Source: a bacterium (GTDB lineage Bacteria > Planctomycetota > Planctomycetia > Pirellulales > Pirellulaceae). From it: 7,728 nucleotides of DNA. Position 1 is the stretch's first letter, and each line of letters opens with the position of its first letter. Shown here piece by piece: positions 1 through 5,451 of this stretch. The stretch spans positions 1 through 7,728 of the forward strand of contig JAUIHJ010000400.1 of assembly GCA_030432015.1 (NCBI GenBank). Direction: 5' to 3'. Both the position numbers and the translations under genes were made by a program. The notes below the pieces were generated by a model. That model ran no database searches. It saw nothing but the letters and a program-made list of their open reading frames with translations, and was not told where the DNA came from.

Positions 1-1
1 C

Positions 2-514
2 CCCCGTTATGTTGCGGACACACCGTTGCCCAGCTGCGCATATGTCCCCGGCCGCACGAAGCGTCCAGCCGACACGCCAGCCAGCCGGACGCCGTCCCCG
101 GCCGATTGGCAGGCGTGTCGGCCGTACCTGCGGGGAATTGACCTCTTCAACCACGGTTATTACTGGGAAGCTCACGAGAGCTGGGAAGCGGTTTGGGTGG
201 CGGCGGGCCGGCACGGCCGAACGGCCGATTTTCTCAAGGGCCTGATCAAGCTGACCGCAGCCTTCGTGACGGCACGCCAGGGACGGGCCATTGGAGTCGC
301 GCGACACGCCCGCCGCGCACACGAACTTTTCCGTGCGTTGGCGGTTGATTTGGATCCGCCGGCGGTAATGATGGGGTTATCGCTCGAGCAACTTCTCCAG
401 GAAGCAGCCCGCGTCGCCGACGCACCGGAAGTGGTTGTCAACACATGCGATGTCCCTGTCCTCCGCGTCACACATTTTGTCATGCGGCTGGACACTGGCG
501 TGTCGCCGCACTGA
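2..514 (+). CDS. DUF309 domain protein (5' end beyond window)
   Basis: Family of unknown function, probably a small all-helical cytosolic protein. The signature is plain: LFNHGYYWEAHESWEAVW, followed by FLKGLIKLTAAFV and a third helix, GVARHARRAHELFRAL. This is the FNxGxYxEAHExWExxW plus QGLIQ-like pattern of DUF309 (PF03745). The frame contains no ATG in its first part. A TTG at 26 could serve as start, but the frame is open back to the left edge, and the residues read there (RYVADTPLPSCAYVPGR) look like the proline-rich leader I associate with planctomycete DUF309 proteins. I therefore treat the gene as 5'-truncated by the window. At least 170 residues are visible. The stop is TGA at 512-514. 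The next small ORF begins 19 bases downstream and may be co-transcribed. Family assignment is firm; the function and the start are not. Confidence 0.85.
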   Translation, partial: PRYVADTPLPSCAYVPGRTKRPADTPASRTPSPADWQACRPYLRGIDLFNHGYYWEAHESWEAVWVAAGRHGRTADFLKGLIKLTAAFVTARQGRAIGVARHARRAHELFRALAVDLDPPAVMMGLSLEQLLQEAARVADAPEVVVNTCDVPVLRVTHFVMRLDTGVSPH

Positions 515-533
515 CGAGGAATGAACAGACCGC

Positions 534-638
534 ATGCCCGAACCCAACTACGCCGGCGATGATATCCCCGGATTCTGGTGGTGGATCATCGGGATTGCTC
601 TGCTCTTCGGAATCCTGCTGTTGATTCAAGGTTGCTGA
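534..638 (+). CDS. small single-span membrane protein, 34 aa
   Basis: ATG at 534, TGA at 636-638. The product has an acidic/polar N-terminus (MPEPNYAGDDIPGF), a WWW triplet at residues 15-17, an uninterrupted hydrophobic stretch IIGIALLFGILLLI (residues 18-31), and ends QGC. This is what a tail-anchored or single-span small membrane protein looks like, with the tryptophans at the membrane interface. A GAGGA lies at 516-520, 13 bases before the ATG, a somewhat long spacing. About 70% of codons end in G or C, as expected for coding sequence here. It follows the DUF309 gene by 19 bases and stops 7 bases before the end of the convergent ceramidase-like gene. I recognise no family and assign no function. 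Chance occurrence of a 34-codon frame is possible, but the ordered composition argues for a real gene. Confidence 0.55.
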   Translation: MPEPNYAGDDIPGFWWWIIGIALLFGILLLIQGC

Positions 639-645
639 TTCCGGG

Positions 646-2211
646 CTACAGCTTCTCCAACATCTCGGCCGCCTTTTCCTCAAAGATCGCCTGCCACGGC
701 GGTGCCAGCAGGCAGTCGCTATCCTCCTGGGCACCGCCCACATTACGGAGCTGTTCGGCCGTCGGCGCGTAGTAGATGTACCCGTTGGTGTAGCCGGCGA
801 CGAAGGTCTGCGGATGAGGTGACTTCTGCTTGATGTTCAAACCGATCCGCACGGTCAGCTCGCCGGGAAAAGTGATCAGCACAAAATCCTCGATCCTGAT
901 GCCGACCAGCTCGACATCGATCGTCGCCTTGCCACCCGCAACAAGGTTGGCCTGGTGCTTCCGCAGCAGCGCGAGATTGGTGTTCAACCGGGTTAATTGT
1001 TCCATGGTGTAGACATTTTGAATGTACTGCTTCATGTTCGCGCGATTCAACGTGTCAAGCTTGCGTAGATCGTCGCGCCCCAACGCTTCTTCATGCAGGT
1101 ATCGGTGCGAATAGTAGGACGGAAAGTCTGGCGACAAGTTGTATTTCACCGCCAAGGGAAGGAACGACTTAAGGTTCAAGAAGGTGCCTCGTAGGGACTG
1201 CGCCAGACGCAGTTGCTCCGACTGCATGACAACGATTCGCTCGGCGAGGTTGGCCCGCGGAAGCGAAATCACTTCATTCAGCACGGTGACTCGATCGCCG
1301 GGCTTGCATTCAATTTTCCGCGCGGCCCGCAGGGTGCTGAGGCCGAGTAGATTGCCAAGCGGTTCTGCATCCCGAGGATGGTCAACCGGTTTGTAGACAA
1401 TCGGGTTGATATCACCGGCACAGCCTTGCACGAACAGGGCGATCGTGCCTTCGCTAAGATTTTCTTCGATGACATTCGAGGCGAATCCCGTCATATCCGC
1501 CGTGTTGCCACCGCTAGGAACACCTTGAATCGGGTGGCAGGCAAAGTTGTAGACAACGGCCAATGCGCGGCCATCGGCGCGGTCCAATCGCAGCACACCT
1601 ATCTCTGGATCGATCGGCCCCACTTCCGCAACTTCGTCATCTGGCGGCAACGAATACGCGTGGCGAACATCAATCTCTCTCCCATCGGTAAGCTTGAGCC
1701 GACGGTTTTCCATGATCCGATTTTCCTGACCGGTCCCGGTACCGACGGTCACCGGCTCCAACCGCTGCATGGCCTGCTGGATTGCGTCGAAGGTGCGCTG
1801 CTCGACGTCCGCGCAAACCACGCCATGGCAATGGCTGGCATTGATCATCACGTTCGTTGGCGGAATGTTGAGTTCCTTTTCGACCTGGTTGCGCACGTTG
1901 TCGAGATAGTCGTTGCCGATCGATCCAATCTCGGCAATGGCAACCGCATCCACGGTCACGATTGCCACGACGGTCTTCGCGTTTTTGATCACCAGGGCCT
2001 TGACGTACAGTGGGTCGTTTACGGGGCCAGCCTCGACATTGGTGATGTCGACCTTTGCGGCGCCGGCCCAGAGTTGGCCCGCGTCCACCCGTGGGAGGTC
2101 AACCAGACCAACCATCCCAACAAGCAAACAGAGGGCCATCAGCCGATTGGATCGCGATACCGCACGACAGTAAGTAGAGAGTGCGTACGCGGTCAAACGG
2201 TGAGTCTTCAT
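646..2211 (-). CDS. neutral/alkaline ceramidase-like exported protein
   Basis: 521 residues, related to the N-terminal catalytic domain of neutral/alkaline non-lysosomal ceramidases (PF04734). Family landmarks are in order: GAAKVDIT (50-57), NASHCHG (124-130, putative zinc His127/His129), NFACHP (222-227, putative zinc His226), CAGDINP (264-270), PGELTVRIG (449-457, Glu451), and GYTNGYIYYAPT (473-484, Tyr478). In bacterial ceramidases the GD-x-SPN motif carries the nucleophilic serine; here that place is Asn269, so ceramide hydrolysis by the classical route is doubtful. The C-terminal immunoglobulin-like domain of true ceramidases is missing; the chain ends soon after the zinc-Tyr motif. The N-terminus has a basic stretch, a hydrophobic core LMALCLLVGMVGLV (24-37) and VDA/GQ as a likely signal-peptidase site near 44. 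I chose ATG 2211 because AAGG lies 8 bases upstream; a GTG at 2256 would add 15 polar residues. Probably a metal-dependent hydrolase of unknown substrate outside the cytoplasm. Confidence 0.8.
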   Translation of the reverse strand: MKTHRLTAYALSTYCRAVSRSNRLMALCLLVGMVGLVDLPRVDAGQLWAGAAKVDITNVEAGPVNDPLYVKALVIKNAKTVVAIVTVDAVAIAEIGSIGNDYLDNVRNQVEKELNIPPTNVMINASHCHGVVCADVEQRTFDAIQQAMQRLEPVTVGTGTGQENRIMENRRLKLTDGREIDVRHAYSLPPDDEVAEVGPIDPEIGVLRLDRADGRALAVVYNFACHPIQGVPSGGNTADMTGFASNVIEENLSEGTIALFVQGCAGDINPIVYKPVDHPRDAEPLGNLLGLSTLRAARKIECKPGDRVTVLNEVISLPRANLAERIVVMQSEQLRLAQSLRGTFLNLKSFLPLAVKYNLSPDFPSYYSHRYLHEEALGRDDLRKLDTLNRANMKQYIQNVYTMEQLTRLNTNLALLRKHQANLVAGGKATIDVELVGIRIEDFVLITFPGELTVRIGLNIKQKSPHPQTFVAGYTNGYIYYAPTAEQLRNVGGAQEDSDCLLAPPWQAIFEEKAAEMLEKL

Positions 2212-2219
2212 CGGAATCG

Positions 2220-2223
2220 CCTT
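2220..2223 (-). promoter_or_regulatory. ribosome binding site of ceramidase-like gene
   Basis: AAGG on the minus strand, 8 bases before ATG 2211. It favours this start over the GTG at 2256. Confidence 0.45.
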
Positions 2224-2225
2224 GT

Positions 2226-2252
2226 TGTGGATCTGCGGGTGTGGATCTGCGG
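2226..2252. repeat. tandem 13-bp repeat, period 14
   Basis: TGTGGATCTGCGG occurs at 2226-2238 and again, identical, at 2240-2252, separated by one G. It lies just upstream of the chosen ATG of the ceramidase-like gene, in its presumed leader. It may be a simple duplication or a pair of binding sites; if the GTG at 2256 were used it would be coding. Confidence 0.8.
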
Positions 2253-2302
2253 ACACAGGTGTGTTTGGTGATAAACGGATCGTTTGCCTGTGTCAAACGT
2301 TT
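2252..2302. promoter_or_regulatory. nested inverted repeats, candidate operator
   Basis: Between the divergent ceramidase-like and MFS genes. An 8-bp perfect inverted repeat, GACACAGG (2252-2259) and CCTGTGTC (2287-2294), encloses a second dyad, AAACG-GAT-CGTTT (2273-2285). A third symmetric site, AAACGTTT, follows at 2295-2302. The repeated AAACG/CGTTT half-sites look like binding sites for a dimeric regulator. The repeats are seen directly; the operator role is inferred. Confidence 0.4.
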
Positions 2303-2366
2303 TCCACGTCAGGTACACTCGGGCGTTCCCGTCCTCCGCGAATTCACCACGAGTTCACGCTGTACG

Positions 2367-2434
2367 CCAATCGCTCTTCAACGTCGTTCTCTTCGTGCTG
2401 CGACAGTACGACGCAACGCACCAATCACTCTTCA
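2367..2434 (+). repeat. direct repeat pair, 14 bp, 13 of 14 identical
   Basis: CCAATCGCTCTTCA at 2367-2380 and CCAATCACTCTTCA at 2421-2434 start exactly 54 bases apart in the leader of the MFS gene. The second copy ends 22 bases before the ATG at 2457. They could be regulator sites or remnants of a duplication. Confidence 0.6.
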
Positions 2435-2456
2435 CCAGCAGATCATTCCGCAGACG

Positions 2457-3812
2457 ATGAACAAACACGAACCATCGGCGAATCTTGACGCGGCGGACGG
2501 CGAGGCACCGGCCAGCGCCCTTTCGACTGCAGGCTGCATTCTGGTACTTGTGACCGCGTTCCTGGGATGGATGTTCGCGGGAGTGCACCTCGCGATTTCG
2601 TCACTCGTGATGCGAGTTGCCGTCAAGGACCTGCTTGGCTCGGTGGATGAAGGCCAGGTTGGCCAATGGTTCGGGTGGCTGATCTGCGCGTTTCTGATCG
2701 GCGCCGCATGCGGCGGGCTGCTGTTGGGGAAAGTCGGCGACCGCTATGGTCGCGGCAAAGCGATGGCGCTGAGCATCCTCTGTTACTCGATATTTTCCCT
2801 CGTCAGTGCCTACGCCCAATCGCCGGCCCAGATGTTGGTGTTGCGATTCCTGACCTGTCTGGGGATTGGCGGCATGTGGCCCAATGGGATCGCCCTGGTT
2901 TCCGAGGCCTGGCCGAACATCTCCCGGCCCTTCTTGGCGGGTGCGATTGGGACGGCAGCCAACGTGGGAATCCTGCTGTTTGCGGTGGTGACCTGCGGCT
3001 GGTTTATTACCGCCGAAAGTTGGCGCTGGACGCTGCTCCTCGGCGGAGCCCCGGTGGTCTTGGGGTTGTTTGTCCTGGCTGCCGTTCCAGAGTCCCCCCG
3101 GTGGCTCGCCCTGGGTGGCCCAACAGGAAAACCCAATCCCGCAGGTGGCTCGGACGATGCAGAACGTCCAACACGCGCCTGGTCGCTGCCGGAAATTTTT
3201 CGACCACCGCTGCTACGTACGACGGTCATCGGTATCGCCCTGGGCACCGTTCCCCTGTTCGGAGGTTGGGGCAGTTCGAATTGGGCCAACGCCTGGGCCA
3301 GCAAGGTGGGCGACCGTGCGGCGACGGCCGAGGTCAAATCCGACCCCGCTCTGAAGTCCCGCGTGATGATCGCGCGGGCGTTGCCAGGATCGATCAGCAG
3401 TCTGCTGGGCGGCGCGTTGGCCATGTGGGTCGGTCGACGCCTGTTCTATGGACTGGTCAGCTTCGCCGCGCTGTTCTCGGCACAATATCTGTTCTGGGTC
3501 CTTGAACCCGGCGATCCGCAATTCCTGTATTGGACCGCGGCCCTGGGGCTATTCAGCGGGTTCTATTTCGGCTGGCTTCCCCTCTGCTTGCCCGAAATGT
3601 TCCCAACACGGGTCCGCTCCACCGGCGCCGGCGTCAGTTTCAATTTCGGCCGAATCATCACTGCCTTCGGTGTCTTAGGGGGCGCCGCATTGGTGAATTC
3701 GTTCGGCGGCAACTATGCCAGGATTGGGCAAATTACGAGTTTGATCTATGTGATTGGCGTGATCGTGATCCTGTTCGCTCCGGACACTTCAAAAACGGAA
3801 CTGGCTGACTAG
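2457..3812 (+). CDS. MFS transporter
   Basis: 451-residue inner-membrane permease of the major facilitator superfamily with about 12 membrane segments. TM1 is near 25-45 and TM2 near 72-90. The hallmark motif A, GKVGDRYGRG, is at 91-100 in the TM2-TM3 loop; GIGGMWPNG (136-144) is in TM4; WRWTLLLGGAPVVLG and PESPRWL (211-217) follow TM6. In the second half, a degenerate motif A (WVGRR, 324-328) and LPEMFPTRVRSTGAG (378-392) resemble sugar-porter and organic-acid:proton symporter branches. An unusually long non-membrane stretch (about 273-305) lies between TM7 and TM8. The substrate cannot be read from sequence; a sugar or carboxylate is a guess. I chose ATG 2457 because residues coded upstream in the same open frame are low-complexity and unlike any MFS N-terminus. 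No clear Shine-Dalgarno precedes it. It is divergent from the ceramidase-like gene and could share its control region. Confidence 0.9.
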   Translation: MNKHEPSANLDAADGEAPASALSTAGCILVLVTAFLGWMFAGVHLAISSLVMRVAVKDLLGSVDEGQVGQWFGWLICAFLIGAACGGLLLGKVGDRYGRGKAMALSILCYSIFSLVSAYAQSPAQMLVLRFLTCLGIGGMWPNGIALVSEAWPNISRPFLAGAIGTAANVGILLFAVVTCGWFITAESWRWTLLLGGAPVVLGLFVLAAVPESPRWLALGGPTGKPNPAGGSDDAERPTRAWSLPEIFRPPLLRTTVIGIALGTVPLFGGWGSSNWANAWASKVGDRAATAEVKSDPALKSRVMIARALPGSISSLLGGALAMWVGRRLFYGLVSFAALFSAQYLFWVLEPGDPQFLYWTAALGLFSGFYFGWLPLCLPEMFPTRVRSTGAGVSFNFGRIITAFGVLGGAALVNSFGGNYARIGQITSLIYVIGVIVILFAPDTSKTELAD

Positions 3813-3830
3813 CGGTGCTGGCATCGGCAA

Positions 3831-3859
3831 TTGAAAAGTACCACCCGACGTGCCAGAAT
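3831..3859 (+). promoter_or_regulatory. possible sigma70-like promoter for the STAS gene
   Basis: TTGAAA (3831-3836, 5 of 6 to the consensus -35) is followed after 17 bases by CAGAAT (3854-3859, 4 of 6 to the -10). It lies in the 169-base gap between the MFS and STAS genes and would leave a leader of more than 110 bases. Suggested by sequence only. Confidence 0.3.
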
Positions 3860-3981
3860 ATCTTGAGACGAGGTAACGCGGCACAATCAAGTTGGCACCA
3901 CCAGGAACCGTCCACGATCCAGCGGCGGTCCCGATTCGTGTCATCCGGTTTCCAGGTGGCGTTTCGCGGGAGTTGAGGACA

Positions 3982-4344
3982 ATGAAGGATTCGATTTTTG
4001 AATTCGAACATGCGGACGACATTCTGATTCTGGTTCCTAACCTGGATCTCCGCGAACTTGAGTTCGATGCGCTCGAAGCGGGTGTCATGGAAGTCTTCGA
4101 TCAACTGGAGGCAGCCGCACGAAAAGATGTCATTCTGGATTTCTACCGGACCGACTATTACGGCTCGACCGCACTCGCTTTCTTCGTGAAGTTTTGGAAG
4201 CGGGTCAAAGCGGCCGGCGGCGAAATGATCTTTTGCAACGTTTCGCCACACGAGCTTGAAGTCCTGGAATTAACCAAGCTGAATTTGCTGTGGGCCATCT
4301 GCGAGACGCGCGACGACGCGATCAAAAAGTTGCAAGGCGGCTAA
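3982..4344 (+). CDS. single-domain STAS protein (anti-sigma antagonist-like)
   Basis: 120-residue cytosolic protein that is all STAS domain: strand FEFEHADDILILVPN, helix ELEFDALEAGVMEVFDQLE, strand KDVILDFYRTDYYGS, helix TALAFFVKFWKRVKAAGG, strand EMIFCNVSP, helix HELEVLELTKL, and the closing LWAICETRDDAIKKL. Such domains act as anti-anti-sigma factors or as modules in sensing complexes, switched by serine phosphorylation in the D-S-x-G motif. Here the motif reads D58-Y59-Y60-G61-S62-T63, so the usual phospho-acceptor place just after Asp is tyrosine and Ser/Thr occur only after the glycine. The start ATG 3982 is supported by GGGAG at 3968-3972, 9 bases upstream; the frame is open further upstream but with no domain-like residues. 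No partner kinase or anti-sigma factor is in the window. The isomerase-like gene follows after 52 bases and may be co-transcribed. STAS fold is confident, partner unknown. Confidence 0.85.
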   Translation: MKDSIFEFEHADDILILVPNLDLRELEFDALEAGVMEVFDQLEAAARKDVILDFYRTDYYGSTALAFFVKFWKRVKAAGGEMIFCNVSPHELEVLELTKLNLLWAICETRDDAIKKLQGG

Positions 4345-4396
4345 CGAACCCCCTGTCGCTCGACTTCCGACCGCATTCCCCTGAACGGAGTTCTCC

Positions 4397-5293
4397 ATGG
4401 CATTTTCACGAAGACACCTGTTACAAGTGGCCGGTGCGGCCGGGCTGTGTGGTGCAGCGTCCGCTGTTCAGGCCCAGTTGCCCGCTGTCGACGCTCAAGC
4501 GGACTTCAAGATCGCCAATGGGCGGATTCGCCAGTCGGTCATGGGGTGGTGCTTCAAGCCGATGTCCGCGGTCGAATTGGCCAGGCATTGCCGCGCCATT
4601 GGACTGGTGGGCATTGAAGGCATTTCCTGGACGGACTACCCGGCGGCTCGGGATCTGGGCTTGGAAATCTCGCTGGTCAGTAGCCACGGGTTCAAAGACG
4701 GGCCGATCACCCGCAAGAATCACGAGGCCAATGCGAAGAAGCTGCGCGAGAGCATCGATCAAGCCGTCGCGGTCGGTTGTCCCAGCGTGATTACGTTTAC
4801 CGGGATGCGCGAGCCGGGGATCTCGGACAAGCAGGGTGCCCAGAATTGTGTCGACCTCTGGAAGTCCGTGATTGGATACGCGGAAGCGCGCAACGTCAAT
4901 CTATGCCTCGAACACCTCAATTCGCGCGACGACACGCATCCCATGAAGGGTCACCCGGGCTATTTTGGTGACGACGTCGATTTTTGCGTGGACCTCATTC
5001 GTCGAGTTGATTCACCGAACATGAAGTTGCTGTTTGACGTCTACCACGTGCAGATCATGAATGGCGACGTCATCCGGCGGATCCGGCAATACAAGGACGT
5101 CATTGGCCATTATCACACCGCCGGAAATCCAGGCCGCGGGGAACTGGATGACACCCAAGAGACCAACTACCCGGCGGTTATGAAGGCGATCTTGGAGACG
5201 GGCTACCAGGGCTTTGTCGCCCAGGAATTCATTCCCACCTGGGATGACAAAGTCAAAGCCTTACGACACGCCGCGCAAGTGTGTGACGTCTAA
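4397..5293 (+). CDS. Tat-exported hydroxypyruvate isomerase-family TIM-barrel protein
   Basis: 298 residues of the xylose isomerase-like TIM-barrel family (AP_endonuc_2, PF01261), closest in motifs to hydroxypyruvate isomerase. Visible landmarks: CLEHLNSRDD (170-179) with catalytic/metal Glu172; LLFDVYHVQIMNGD (211-224) with Asp214, His217 and Gln219; GHYHTAGNPGRGEL (237-250); and GFVAQEF (272-278) with the second Glu277. The paired glutamates and Asp/His give the divalent-metal site used for aldose-ketose or hydroxypyruvate-tartronate semialdehyde interconversion. The N-terminus is a twin-arginine signal: SRRHLL at 4-9, then VAGAAGLCGAASA, with a likely cut after VQA (26). So the mature enzyme probably acts outside the cytoplasm, unlike classic hydroxypyruvate isomerase. 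ATG 4397 has CGGAG at 4386-4390, 6 bases upstream. The actual substrate is uncertain; planctomycetes carry many paralogues of this type. Confidence 0.88.
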   Translation: MAFSRRHLLQVAGAAGLCGAASAVQAQLPAVDAQADFKIANGRIRQSVMGWCFKPMSAVELARHCRAIGLVGIEGISWTDYPAARDLGLEISLVSSHGFKDGPITRKNHEANAKKLRESIDQAVAVGCPSVITFTGMREPGISDKQGAQNCVDLWKSVIGYAEARNVNLCLEHLNSRDDTHPMKGHPGYFGDDVDFCVDLIRRVDSPNMKLLFDVYHVQIMNGDVIRRIRQYKDVIGHYHTAGNPGRGELDDTQETNYPAVMKAILETGYQGFVAQEFIPTWDDKVKALRHAAQVCDV

Positions 5294-5451
5294 CCGCCAC
5301 CGCGACGGGGAGCAGCTGCAGCGCTCGAGGGTCAGCACCATCGTGTCATCCAGCGAGTCTGGCGGACGACCGAACAGGACGACACGTGATCTCCGTGAGT
5401 CATTTCGAACTGCAGCACCACGGGCGAGCCAGTGCGCCACCGGAGTCCGTT

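Noticed and set aside
1378..2271. 297-codon open frame on the + strand opposite the ceramidase-like gene
   Set aside because: It lies antisense to a gene with clear family motifs and its translation shows no recognisable domain. Long antisense frames are expected in GC-rich DNA.
2181..2456. N-terminal extension of the MFS gene upstream of ATG 2457
   Set aside because: The extra residues are unlike any MFS N-terminus, and the stretch is the divergent control region with its repeats.
2666..3505. 279-codon frame overlapping the MFS gene in another frame
   Set aside because: The translation is arginine-rich and disordered, while the overlapping frame gives membrane helices and MFS motifs.
3892..3981. 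N-terminal extension of the STAS gene
   Set aside because: The added residues are not part of the STAS fold, and GGGAG precedes the ATG at 3982.
5294..5451. Possible terminator between the convergent isomerase-like and M28 genes
   Set aside because: Only weak short dyads (for example CGTGTC and GACACG 33 bases apart), with no T-run.
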